Positions 22,436-34,626 of a stretch of DNA of 64,000 nt are shown here, in pieces; the stretch's first letter is position 1; each line of letters opens with the position of its first letter. The notes under the pieces were generated by a model. The model saw only the letters and a list, made by a program, of their open reading frames with translations. It was not told where the DNA came from and did no database searches. The translations under genes and the position numbers were made by a program. The stretch comes from Apophysomyces variabilis (taxonomy: Eukaryota > Mucoromycota > Mucoromycetes > Mucorales > Mucoraceae): positions 1 to 64,000 of the forward strand of contig MZZL01000394.1 of NCBI GenBank assembly GCA_002749535.1, read 5' to 3'.

Positions 22436-23642
22436 TATCGAAGGCAGGGCATTTGAAAAATTGCCCCGTGCGGTGATTGATGCCAGATAGAAATGTCAGA
22501 TTTCAGCCAGTCACTCGCCTTCCTGCTAAAATCCGAAGAACTGATGGCCATATTTTCAAGCTTCTTGCGGAATCATACGTGCAAATACACTACCATAAAA
22601 AAGACTAAGACGCGGAGTGGGGTCGTCAAAGGGAGTGAACCTCCATAAATTCTTCTCAGAAGATGCAAATATATCTCCATAAGACCGCGAGTATTTGATC
22701 GCATTCGAAGGTACTTTGGACATGGTTCACATACTGAAAGATTTTGCGTAAATTTTATAGAGACTCGGTTCATTTCCGAGACGAGAAATATAAAGATCGT
22801 TTACAGGTGTACTAGATATCTTATGTACATGCTTTTCCGTAGTAGTGAATGGTTTAACAATGTAACCTATAGAGACGGATGTACTGAACAAAAATAATGT
22901 CCGCTTCTTCTGCAGATGAGTGGTATCAATCAGACTCAGGATCGTGATTGACGTGCATCTTCCATCTTGATGCATAGTACGAATCGGACAACAAGAAAAC
23001 CTCAACCCTGAATATATTCAAAAGCATCACAAAGAATTACGTATGTTGGTAACCAAAGCGAGTTTACCACGTAAGATCAAAGGACTATTACCATCTTATC
23101 ATGATTTTAAATAAAAATCTCCATCCAGCAAATACTACCTGCTGACCTACTTTACCAAACCTGAATGGTTGTGTTGCTTACAATCGAGAAAGACATGTCG
23201 CTACAAATATATGGCTGTCAGTGCACTACATCCTGTTACTGCACGTAGTACGGCAATTTCTAGTCCATAGTTATTTTTCAAGTGCCGAATAAGATGGTTA
23301 TCCATGGCTCTAACGGATAATTAGGATAGATGGTTTGTCTCACTACTATTAAAGTATCTCTTTGGTATTCGTGTCGAGTTTCTACTTGTTAATCGTATTC
23401 TATATCCTAGGGAATCAATTTTGCTCCTAAACTTAGGAGCACTTCAATAGTCAATTTTTACGGCGCATATCTCATTCTCATATACTCCTACAAAACGTCA
23501 TCGATAAACCAGGTGTGGCAGTACAGGAAACAACTTCATCAGAATTGTTCGACAGTTGTAATTCAAAGCAAAGTCGACTATCATATAGCTTTATTATGCG
23601 ATGATATAGTAACAAGAAAGCACGACGTATCATTACAGGAAT
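22436..23642. other. intergenic upstream of Dicer
   Basis: 1.2 kb between two minus-strand genes; holds the Dicer promoter. Open frames here (for example 22573-22773) have no recognisable content. No RNA gene seen. Confidence 0.4.
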
Positions 23643-24701
23643 TTACACACGAAGAACAATTTTGCCAACAGTACGATGTGTTTCTAGAAGTTCATGTGCT
23701 TTGGCGCCATCTTTTAGATCAAAAATATGGCCATCGAGAATTGCGCTCCGAACGGACTTATTAGCAAAGAGCGGGTGAAGCTTTGGTTCGAAATCCTTGC
23801 GTGGGAGTGAAACAATGACATTATACTTTTGACGGCCGAACAATGTGCGGAAACCAACTTTACCGCCAAGCGTCAGAAGATCCCTAATGCTTAATTTTGC
23901 AGCTCCAAGATGTTGGACTGGGCCAACAGCCGAACAGTAAACGCCCGTCGATTGTAGAAGTGGCGACAGCTGATTGAAATATTCGTCACCACCAACACAA
24001 TCAAAGATAACGTCATACGTTCCCTTTTCTTGTGCAAGTGCTTCCATCTCTTCTTTCGACTGATAATTTACCACGCGATCTGCACCAATACTGCTGACAA
24101 ATTCTTTGTTCTTGCCGCTGCAAATACCGACCACAGAGGCACCAACGGCTTTGCCTATTTGGACTGCATACGAACCAACACCACCCGAAGCACCAGCGAC
24201 CAATAACTTGCCCGGATGGTCGGTTGATAACTTGCCTTGTTTGATGACGCCTTCAAAGGCGGTTAATGCAGCGATTCCCACGGCAGCGGCTTCTTCGAAA
24301 GACATATGTTCAGGTTTTTTGGCAATAGCATCCTTGGTTGTGGAAACCACGGCGTACTCTGCGTAAGTGCCTCCACGGTTGAAAGGTACTCGAATGGAAC
24401 CATAGACCTCGTCGCCGACGACCAGATTAGAAACCTTCTCACCTCGTTGGACAACAACCCCAGCAAAGTCTGCACCGAGAATAATGGGCAGGTTTAACGA
24501 GGCTACCCAGAGATTCCCTGCCCGGAGCTTGCCTTCTACTGGGTTTACTCCCACTGCTTTGATCTTAACTAAGACGTCCGTCGGTTCAGTTATTTTTGGC
24601 GTATCCACTTGTACATATTTAAGCGAAGTTTGAGCCGGACCATACGAAGCAAGCTGGAGAGCTTGCATGGTGGCGGGTACCGAGATTTCTGTAGTCGACA
24701 T
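23643..24701 (-). CDS. MDR-family NADPH quinone oxidoreductase-like (RTN4IP1-like)
   Basis: Medium-chain dehydrogenase/reductase without the zinc-binding residues, so a quinone or enone reductase using NADPH rather than an alcohol dehydrogenase. Single exon, 352 aa. The GroES-like part has VGVNPVEGKLRAG and the ILGADFAGVV signature; the Rossmann fold carries the nucleotide loop VAGASGGVGSYAVQIGKAVG and the DVIFDCVGG strand. The C terminus ends GKIVLRV, as usual for the family. ATG 24701 is chosen because the open frame upstream has only a TTG and no ATG. It is closest in pattern to reticulon-4-interacting protein/zeta-crystallin-like enzymes. Its start faces the LMBRD2-like gene with only 133 bp between the two ATGs, so the promoters are probably shared. 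Confidence 0.88.
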   Translation of the reverse strand: MSTTEISVPATMQALQLASYGPAQTSLKYVQVDTPKITEPTDVLVKIKAVGVNPVEGKLRAGNLWVASLNLPIILGADFAGVVVQRGEKVSNLVVGDEVYGSIRVPFNRGGTYAEYAVVSTTKDAIAKKPEHMSFEEAAAVGIAALTAFEGVIKQGKLSTDHPGKLLVAGASGGVGSYAVQIGKAVGASVVGICSGKNKEFVSSIGADRVVNYQSKEEMEALAQEKGTYDVIFDCVGGDEYFNQLSPLLQSTGVYCSAVGPVQHLGAAKLSIRDLLTLGGKVGFRTLFGRQKYNVIVSLPRKDFEPKLHPLFANKSVRSAILDGHIFDLKDGAKAHELLETHRTVGKIVLRV

Positions 24702-24834
24702 GGGGAAAAACAGTGCAGAAAAACGAAATAATGCGATAATGCTTAATAAATCATTGGGAATTCTCAAAGTCCGATGGGCTTGATATGGAAAATTACGCTG
24801 TTTGTCTTTTATGTACTGTACATCTCCTTAGCTA
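24702..24834. promoter_or_regulatory. short bidirectional promoter
   Basis: 133 bp separate the ATG codons of the oxidoreductase (-) and the LMBRD2-like gene (+). All promoter and leader sequence close to both starts must lie here or overlap the genes. No clear TATA box was found. Confidence 0.5.
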
Positions 24835-27800
24835 ATGGACAGTGAACCCAATTCCCCCCACAGCAGTTGGCTCCCGTTAGTCCTTGTCACTGTGGCTGTT
24901 GCTTTCGTCGTGGTTTGCACAGTTTCACACTATGGTAACATTCGAAAGCAACCTTGGTATGTTACCACCGTGTGCATGATTGGTTGGTTCTTTCCAATGT
25001 GGATCGTAGTTCTCTTACCGCTTGATTTGGCCTCGGTAAACTCTCTTATGGTTTCATTCCGCAACTCATTCGGTTTGAATCCTACAGACAATGTACGAGC
25101 GGAAATGTCAAGGAGAATGCAAGATACCCTTTACTTATGTCTCAAGGTCATTCTTGCATGTGGCCTGGCGGACCATTTATTGGACATCCTTTTGCCTAAC
25201 CTGGTAAGAAAAATAATGCAGATGGATGTTTTTTTTCATGGTTACTTAACATAAACATAACCTTAGGGCTATTATACCAATGATGCAGGCTTACATCAAT
25301 ACTGGGGACTTCACGTTAATGAAACGCATTAAATCAGCATTTCATGTCAATGTCCGCTTTTACCTTATTTATGTTGTGGTTGGATTTTTTGGGTTAATGT
25401 ATCTCATATTTGGCAACGGGTACACCAGGTAAACGGAAGGGAAAAAACCCAGAATCAGGAATCAATAACTTATACGTGGACAGACCGAGAATCCAAGATT
25501 TCGTGATGGCAATGGCCAATAGCTGGGGTCTGTTTTTAGTTATTGTGTTTATGGGCTATGGACTGGTTGATGGTCCTCGAAAACTATGGTTCTCTGGAAA
25601 TGCAAAACGCCAGTTATACCAGCTTTATTCCAAAGCATCACGAGTGAAAGAAGAATGTATTGACAGCGAGTTAGAATTTAAAGAATTGGCAAAGGTGAGA
25701 TAATATCGTTATACAACCTGTGGGTACTTAACTGGCTAGGTGATGAATACACTTGCGCATCAAACATCTCGAAGAGACCCATATATCCGGGAACTGGTGG
25801 ATCAAACTGTAAAAAGATTTCCGTTCGTTCTACAGCCCGAGTACAGTGTCAGAGACAGCAGTGTTACCGTTCCAAGAACTGTAACGGAAGAATATCTTGT
25901 TAAGCTCAATAAGGAGATGATATTGGCTGTTAGAATAAGAGACCGAAGATTGGCGTATGTTCAGTGATTGTCGCTTATCTCTTGGTTAATGATCTATGAT
26001 AGATTGTGGAACAACCTATTGGCTGAAGCGTTTTATCTTCAAGACGTTATCAGCAATCGAGAGAATCCCGATTGGTTAGTAAGATCATTTATCTATGAAT
26101 ATCCTAGTGGGGTTAACCATATCTGTAAAGCCGCTTTCGCTCGAATGTTCGAAAGGTGGAAGCATCTTCTACCTGGACAGAAATCAAAGCGAGGCTGGGT
26201 AAGAGAACTAACATACCTCAAAAATTATGTTTGTTGTCTAACTTCAATAGAATGGTGGTGGGTTATACGGCTGCGGTCAATTGCATACCGAGGTGCGGCC
26301 ATTGTATTTCTAGCAGCGAGTTTGTGCATCCTTTGGTCTGAGCTGACATTTAATGTCGAAAAGCCTGTTATATCCATTGTTGCTCTTGCCTTGCGAGCGT
26401 GTGATAACAACTACGCTGCTGTGCAGGTTTGAACATCAGCTACAGAGTTGACCTTGGTACTTACTGTGATTTTCGGATTAGCTTCTGTCGTTCTTCACCC
26501 TGATGTACATGTGTCTTTGTGTGTATTCTTCCCTTTTCAAGATCCGATTCTTCAACCTTTACCTCCTGATTCCAAACCATCATACCGATGCCAATAGTTT
26601 ATTATGGTTTACTGGATACATGTGCAAGATGATGTACGTTGTCTATGTCGGTCAAACTTAATATTAACCATAGCAGCACAGGGCTCCGCTGTGCTATAAT
26701 TACATCAACTTGGCATCTAATTATGCCCACGTGGAAAACCAGCCTGGCGGACAAGGACAACCATCTACGGAGCACTTTTCCGTTTTCAGCGAGGTAAATT
26801 GTGAAGAATTTTCCTATGCTGCGATTAATTCTATGAATAGTTTATGGGACTGGCCGATCTGGTCCCATTCCTTGGTACGTTTACGGATTGGTTTCCTGTT
26901 GTCATCCTTTTGCCAGCCGCTGTGGAACTATTAAATATGCGAGGGCGGTGTCTGGGCCTCTGTGGCGTCAAAAACTTTGAAGATGATGATAGAGAAGGAG
27001 CTGAAGATATTGAAGGCTCTCGTGGACGTGGTCGTATTGTACTTGATTCAGATATAGAAGATGGCAAGGCCTTAATAGCTGAAGGTATTATTTAAGTTTG
27101 TGGTGTAGACATGTTTCAACCTAGAATTTTTCTAGAAAGGAGCATAACCGAACGGAGTTTGCATTCCGAAATTGGGCTGCAGAGTAGCCTCATGAACCGT
27201 GCGAGAAATGCACTCGGAGTAAGAAAAACTTAAATGATTTGATGTAGGACATTAATCAATGGGTACGAAAAAGGCATACACATCGAAATATAGGCGGCCG
27301 GAGTCTCCTGAGAGTTCAAGTGGTTCTGTTACTCCCAGTCCAAGGGTTAGACCTACTTCTTTACCCTCCACACTTCGTCGAGAACGTGATCGTCGTATAG
27401 ATGAAATCCTATCAGGAAGGACAACACCCAATTCTGCTCGAAGTGCGCCATCAATGGCCAGTGATGATGATGATGATGGTGAACCAGACATGAAAATTAG
27501 TTTGATATCGTTTGGGGAAACGATGAAACAAAAGTTCGGCGGATTGTTTAGCAAGGCAGTTTCTTCTGTAGAAACGCCTATGCCAGCCGACAGGGTCGAT
27601 CAACAGCCACTTCGGCACCAGCAAGTTGGTGCAACATCGGGAGGAAGACGTGTTATTGGTCGAGTGCCTAATCCATCAGCTGTACGACAAATGCCAGGAC
27701 CTATTGCTGACACCGTTCGTTCGAGATCTCCTTCGCCCAATCCTTTTATTAGGACAAGCTTTCCGTGGGCCCGAAGGGACGAAGCAAACAACTTAACGGG

Positions 27801-27852
27801 AACCTCGGTCTCTCCATTTACCCGATTTGAAGACGATAATGATACCCGTTAG
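24835..27852 (+). CDS. LMBR1 domain protein, LMBRD2-like
   Basis: Polytopic membrane protein of the LMBR1 family; LMBRD2 has been linked to receptor signalling in animals. Exons: 24835-25203, 25289-25428, 25484-25694, 25740-25963, 26003-26078, 26156-26198, 26251-26426, 26482-26633, 26682-26793, 26841-27084, 27136-27218 and 27274-27852, all in frame, 802 aa. The N terminus has the family pattern PWYVTTVCMIGWFFPM...LPLDLAS. SWGLFLVIVFMGYGLVDGPR and the later RFFNLYLLIPNHHTDA...GYMCKMM block are typical of LMBRD2. There are about nine hydrophobic segments. A coiled stretch follows SKASRVKEECIDSELEFKEL. The cytosolic tail (about 200 aa) is Ser/Pro/Arg-rich with a DDDDDG cluster, probably a phosphorylation region. 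The exon 5/6 junction (TTA|GTAAGA to AAAG|GTGGAA) is the least certain. Confidence 0.85.
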
Positions 27853-28014
27853 CAACATGCGACAAAGATCCTATTTTGATGGTTGATGAACTATAGCACC
27901 AATCAGTACCAAGAGCCTTCGTCGAAAAAGGAAACCTGGGGTCAATTCACCTCACAATATATAATTTATAAATCATAAAGATATGATTACTCTTTCTTCT
28001 TTTTTCTTTCCACA

Positions 28015-28323
28015 ATGCCTATAACATGGATGATTGTTGCGGGACAATTCCTAATACCTTTTGACAAGCCAAATCAACAATATCTTGAAGATGCCTTGAG
28101 CATTGGAAAAAATCATATTCAGGCAATTCTTCGCTTAGATGGGATCTATATAATATTGTGTTTTTCGTTTTCGTGCGAGGCAAACGATTATATTCTAAAT
28201 TTTGTTTGATAGATCCGTGATACCCATTTTCCAAACTATGGTCCGGTTTCAATCGATCTGGAGAGTGATGTTGCATATTACAACCAAGAACGAGTCTACA
28301 AAATCTGCCGCCTTGTCAATTGA
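28015..28323 (+). CDS. small WWE-like protein, 72 aa
   Basis: Exons 28015-28122 and 28213-28323 join in frame if a GC-AG intron is accepted (ATTCAG|GCAATT to GATAG|ATCCGT). The product is 72 aa. It reads like a compact single fold: W at residue 5, GQFLIPFDKPNQQYLEDAL, then IRDTHFPNYGPVSIDLE and ending YNQERVYKICRLVN. The order Trp, PFD, Gln-x-x-Leu-Glu-x-Ala and a terminal K-x-x-R resembles the WWE fold found in PARP and DDHD-type proteins, but this is pattern similarity only. If the donor is not used, the first exon stays open to a TGA at 28207. It starts 162 nt after the LMBRD2-like stop. Confidence 0.45.
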
Positions 28324-28380
28324 GGACATTAAAAAACGAAGAGAATTTAGAATCCAAATAGAATGTCATAGAATGTATCA

Positions 28381-28608
28381 TTAAGTTTTATTATTGCAGT
28401 CAAAAAGAGGAAGAGAACTATATTCCAGCAAAAACACGATGGCCGATCGTGGTCCTCTAGACAGTTTACCAGGTTTGATAACCTTCAACTGATACCTGTT
28501 TTTTTGGCTGACGACCCCAACATTTGTGACTCCTTGTTGTTCGTAATAAGCTTCAAGGATGCTACACTTCTCCTTTGCCCCAACAAAGCCATTGTGATGT
28601 TTTGACAT
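28381..28608 (-). CDS. small hypothetical protein, 75 aa
   Basis: Single open frame with an ATG start (GTCATGTC at 28608). The product is basic in its middle (SQKNRYQLKVIKPGKLSRGPR) with a hydrophobic end (IVFLLEYSSLPLF). No domain is recognised and no intron links were found. The composition looks protein-like, but a chance frame cannot be excluded. It is convergent with the WWE-like gene, 57 nt apart. Confidence 0.3.
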   Translation of the reverse strand: MSKHHNGFVGAKEKCSILEAYYEQQGVTNVGVVSQKNRYQLKVIKPGKLSRGPRSAIVFLLEYSSLPLFDCNNKT

Positions 28609-30408
28609 GACCTCCTCCTTGCTTATTTAATCCAAGTTTACCGTTACCATAGGTCAATTTTGTATTTAATGAAAGATCCCAACTGACCAGTAAAACAGAA
28701 CCGAGCATGTATATGATTAGTAGCGTCAATGCTACTAGAACATCCCCTGCTTGCTTGTACGGTGCACGTAAGATTTGTCAAGGCAAGCCAATCGAATAAT
28801 ACGTTGATACATTCCTTATCTGCCATTGATTTCATCCCGACAGATACGCTGGAAAGTGGCGACGCATATTATGAGAACGCCCAAAGCATTGACGCGATTT
28901 CCCAAAGCATGGTGCTGTTAAAACTTGACAGGTGACACAAAGAGCTAGTGACATACATCGTATCGCCATCCAGGCCACATTTATTCCGTCTAGAGACAAT
29001 GGTTGCCATCCTACGGTGAACCAAGCCGATGACATCGCAAAATTGACAATGATTATAGGGCCTGGGTAAAAAAGCGTCTCGGCTGCATCAATCACTGGTC
29101 ATCCCTGCAGGATGGAGCTAGTTTATGTTAAGCAGAAGAAACGGTATCAATGCACAATTGCACAGGAACAGAGCTAAGAAAAAGAAAATGTCCAAGCAAA
29201 AAGCGGGTAGCAGCGGTCATGAAGAAAGTTTAACGGGAACAAGTTTATGATATCGTTGTCAAAGACAGGCGTTGCGTTTAACAATAAGAAACCGCGATTA
29301 TTGATATAGTGCATCCCCAATTCATGACATCGAAGGGATACAGAAAAACAAGAGACGCCTAAATGATACGCTTTAAGAAGGATTGTTACGGATCCTGTGC
29401 TGGAGGCTAAAACGCAGGCTAACAGGCATTGTACAATTGTTCGTTCCCATATTCCCATGGAAAGGTTATATGGAATTGAGCAAAATCCCAACAGTGTCCA
29501 AATAGCTACGTCTCAGCAATCTTTATTTAGAAACGGAGACCATAGGACCGCCTGCTAGAAACGAGAGCTGCTGATTTACTCCTTGCTGTTCGTTTTCTAC
29601 GCGTCAAAAAGCGCTTTTGTATCTGTTACTGTTCTCAAGGAAGATGAAGTTGAGTCCTGTTTTAACGTGTCATCCACTCGTCAGGTTGGCAGGGTGCAGT
29701 TGAATGGGTATCTGTCTCTGTTTCCTTCTCCGATGCTTTGTAACACGGAACTAGGTGATGGTGTATGTCTCCAACCGTTCTATGGTTGTGATCGTTGCTA
29801 GGCCATGGAGGGTATTTTCAGTTCACGACGCGTGTCATGCTGTTATCTCTCGATCATTTCGTTACGAAAACGATTTGTTGCTTTTCTTATTCAAGGGAGA
29901 AATAGGTAATGTTTAGTAGGTAGAGAAAATAGAAGGGTGTGCGAGAGCAAGAGGTTGGGTTTGGGATCTATGGATGGTTCAGTAGGGGGAAACAGGGGAG
30001 TGATCCGGAATGAGCGATTTGGATCCAGCCAGTTAAAACCGCTTGAAGCGAGGACAATAGTTGAATCCCATGTGAAAGAAGCAGGATATTACCGGTATAT
30101 GAAGGGTTCAACATGGGCTAGTTCCCATGTTTTGCTAGGACAGGGCTCCGTTCCATTCCATCTTACCTCCGCCCGAAAAATCAATACGCGATTCTTCACT
30201 TCAGGTTGTGACTATTTTTCATACACCGATCCTTTCATGCCCGCGCTTGGGCTCCCACACGCAAACCCGTCTTCTTCTTCAGTTTCTCTCTATTCAACTT
30301 TTTATAACACAAACAGTAATGTATCTGTGCTCTCCTTTTTGTTTTTTATGTCTCGTGTAGAATGAGGCTGTGTACCGAATGCTCATACACTCCATTATGT
30401 AGTCCAAG
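28609..30408. other. intergenic; TPI promoter region at right
   Basis: No convincing gene. Frames at 28729-28935, 29174-29491, 29583-29801 and 29937-30365 have no recognisable content and no consistent splice partners. The last 150 nt are pyrimidine-rich with TTTTTATAAC near 30299-30308, fitting a strong promoter for the triosephosphate isomerase gene. Confidence 0.4.
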
Positions 30409-31537
<1,129 letters not shown>

Positions 31538-32245
31538 GCAAGAGAAACTAAATAGTTAATGTAGCAAAATGAAAAGCAAGAGGAACAATAAATAAAGAAC
31601 CAACTTTGCTTTGTACATAATAATCATCAGCCTTATTGATATACTTGGGAAAATGGGGTGTTGTTATTTCTACATGATGATCTGGTTACTCTTCAGTCGA
31701 ATGTCAAATAATCCTAATGGTTTGTCCAAGGAACGCATCACCTCACACCACGTGAGTAAAACAAAGGTGATCTCGAGTCTAAGACTCTTGGAGTCTTTCT
31801 TTTGCTCCTTTTGTGGAGGCATTTTAACTATTTTGGAATAATCATATAAGGAAGAAAGAAAAGTCGGTGGCCACTCATTGGTTGTTGATTGGATTGCAAG
31901 TGTATGCCACAGCTCAAGGAAAACCAGCGTGGACAAAATGACGGGGATCGATTGGCCTGTGTGTTCGGTCACAAAGAAATCTAAGCTCGGTACACAAAAG
32001 AAACTCTGTCCTGTTCTTTTGATAAATCAACTAAACAAAGCCATCCACATGTTGTCAATGATAGGCAAAGATTTACTGTTAGCATAGCCAAACAACAAAG
32101 AGTATAAATTCCCTCTATTTAGTTAATTAGAAAAGGGCTTCGGTAGACTTTTACTCATCCTATCTTTTTTTCTTCACTCTTTTCGTCTTCTCTTTTAATC
32201 GGAAATCCTCTTTGATAACGATCCTAAAAGAAAAAGTGAACTCTG
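31538..32245. promoter_or_regulatory. promoter region of the phosphate symporter
   Basis: A CACGTG E-box in the context CCACGTGA lies at 31749-31754, about 490 nt before the ATG. On the opposite strand it reads CACGTGG, the core bound by yeast Pho4, the regulator of PHO84. A TATAAAT box at 32103-32109 is followed by a long pyrimidine tract (about 32150-32205), a usual fungal core promoter arrangement. No gene in this stretch. Pho4-like control is inference. Confidence 0.45.
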
Positions 32246-34090
32246 ATGTCTAAATCTGAAAATGACCTTCCAGCACCTGGAGGTCTTCCAGGAAATAGTC
32301 CTTATGAATTAGACGCGATCGAACGTCGTCGGTTGGCCTTGGAAGAGGTAGGACAAAGGGGAAAAGCAACTTTTCGCGTTATACAAAGGCTCCAAAGAAG
32401 GATCACATCAACGTTAACATATCGTTTCTTCTTGCTTTATCCTAGATTGATAACGCTAAGTTTGGCTGGTTCCATATTCGCGCGTGCATCGTCTCCGGTA
32501 TTGGTTTCTTTACTGATGCTTACGACATCTTTGCTATCAACTTGGTGTCGACTATGATTGGTTACGTTTACTGGGCAGAATCCGGCAACAAGACGCCATA
32601 TAACGTCGATCTGGCTATCAAAGTGTCCTGCTCGGTAGGCACAGTCATTGGCCAGTTGCTGTTTGGCTGGTTGGCAGACCGTGTTGGTCGTAAGCGTATG
32701 TACGGTGTTGAATTGATGATCATCATTATTGGTACCATTGGCCAGTCACTGGCCGGCAATGGCAAGGCTGTTTCGTTCTGGGGCGCCATCACTTTCTGGA
32801 GAATTATCGTTGGTATTGGTATCGGCGGTGACTATCCTCTCTCGTCCGTGATTACAGCCGAATTCGCTACCACCAAGCGTCGTGGTGCAATGATGGCTGC
32901 CGTTTTCGCCATGCAAGGTATCGGCCAGGTCTCTGCTGGTATCGTTGGTCTGGTCTGTACCGCTGCTTTCCAAAGTGCTATCCACTCTGACCCTGCCTAT
33001 CTGGACTATGTCTGGCGTCTTGTCATTGGTATCGGTGCTGTTCCAGGCATGCTTGCTCTTTACTATCGTCTCACCATTCCTGAAACGCCCCGTTTCACCA
33101 TGGATGTCGAGCAGAAGCTTGAGAAAGGTATCAGTGATGCCAAGGCATTCATTGAACATGGTGCCAGTGCCGGTGATTATACCGACAATATTGCTGTGGC
33201 CAGAACCGAAGCCTCACCCAAAGCTTCATGGGCCGATTTCTGTCGCTACTTTGGCCAATGGAAAAATGGCAAAGTCTTGCTGGGCACGGCCTATTCGTGG
33301 TTCGCACTTGATGTTGCGTGGTACGGTCTTGGTTTGAATAACTCTATTATCTTGAAGAACATTGGCTTCGCTGGTGGCAGCGACCCATACACGTGAGTTA
33401 TCTATTTCTATGATTTCTATGGTTTCTAATCCATCTCATCTTGAAATTTTTTAACTTTTTGCAGAGCTGTTTTCCGAACATGTGTTGGTAACATTATCAT
33501 CAACCTGCTCGGATCAGTACCGGGATACTGGATCTCTGTTTTTACTATTGACAAACTTGGTCGCAAGACCATTCAAATTATGGGTTTCATCATGCTGACC
33601 ATTTTCTTTGTCATCCTTGGTTTCGGTTACCATGCCATTCTCAATGTATCTACCGCTCTCTTCATTGTCTTGTATACACTTACACAAATCTTCTTCAACT
33701 TCGTAAGTCATAGAAAAGCATCCTGTTTTTTTCTTTACTAACACGGCCATTTTGCCTTTGCTTCGTTCTTTTTAGGGTCCCAATACGACTACTTTCATCG
33801 TTCCAGGTGAAGTGTTCCCTACCCGTTACCGTTCTACAGCCCACGGCATTTCCGCTGCCAGTGGCAAGGTTGGTTCCATCGTTGCTCAAGTTGGTTTTGG
33901 TCTACTCAAAGATATTGGCGGTTCGGATGCATGGATTAATCACTTGTTGCAACTCTTTGCTTTCTTCATGTTGACTGGTATCTTTTCATCCTTCTTAATT
34001 CCCGAAACGAAGGGCAAGTCTCTGGAAGAACTTTCAAGAGAAAGGGATGATGAAGTGGACCAACATGCTGCCAGCAAGGCTTCCTATTAA
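32246..34090 (+). CDS. inorganic phosphate:H+ symporter, PHO84-like
   Basis: Plasma-membrane phosphate uptake transporter of the MFS phosphate:H+ symporter family. Exons 32246-32347, 32446-33392, 33465-33702 and 33776-34090 give 533 aa with 12 predicted membrane segments. Family marks: FFTDAYDIFAINLV in TM1 with the proton-linked Asp; motif A-like GWLADRVGRKRMYG; the PHO signature GIGIGGDYPLSSVITAEFA; FALDVAWYGLGLN in TM7; and GPNTTTFIVPGEVFPTRYR in TM10. The tail contains SFLIPETKGKSLEELS. The N terminus is a short acidic cytosolic stretch. PHO88/SND3, needed for delivery of Pho84 in yeast, is encoded about 8 kb away. The upstream CACGTG element supports phosphate control. Confidence 0.95.
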
Positions 34091-34626
34091 TAAGTAATTT
34101 TATTTTCATGATATATCTTCTTTTTTGTCCTTTATTATAAACCACAAACATGTACCAGTAATCTCTCAGGATCGACAATAACAAGGTTTTTTTTATTTTA
34201 TATTTCACTAAAAAAAACGAGTTACTAAAAATAGAGTTAGTCCACATTTCAGAACCCACAAATTGCGTGTGCATGTTTGCCCAAATCATGTCTTAATGAT
34301 GTCCGATTCACATGAGTTAAAAATCATCCGGAGTAAGTAAAAAAAAAATAGAGAAGAGGCAAATATTCTGCATTTCCCCTTTTTACTCTTTCTTTTTCCG
34401 AGAGCTGAAACTAAATATATACATACGCACACACACACATTCTATATCTCTACCTCTTTTATTTATCTATTCTAACCAACATACATACATCATACTTTTT
34501 ACCCAAAACTAACCTTTCATAACACCTCAGAGGAACACACAGACAACATATAGTTCTTCTCTCCCCCCCTTTCTCCCTTTCTTTCTTTCTTTCTTTCTTC
34601 TTCTTCGTTTCCAAGTCTTCTTCCAC
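34091..34626. promoter_or_regulatory. pyrimidine-rich promoter and leader
   Basis: About 540 nt between two plus-strand genes. A short CA microsatellite at about 34427-34438 is followed by an almost pure CT tract at 34556-34612, including a TTTC repeat, ending 15 nt before the next ATG. Long CT tracts before the start are common in highly transcribed fungal genes. Confidence 0.5.

Noticed and set aside
29937..30365. 142-codon plus-strand frame just before TPI
   Set aside because: It lies in the CT-rich TPI promoter, has no motifs and ends before the TPI start; treated as chance.
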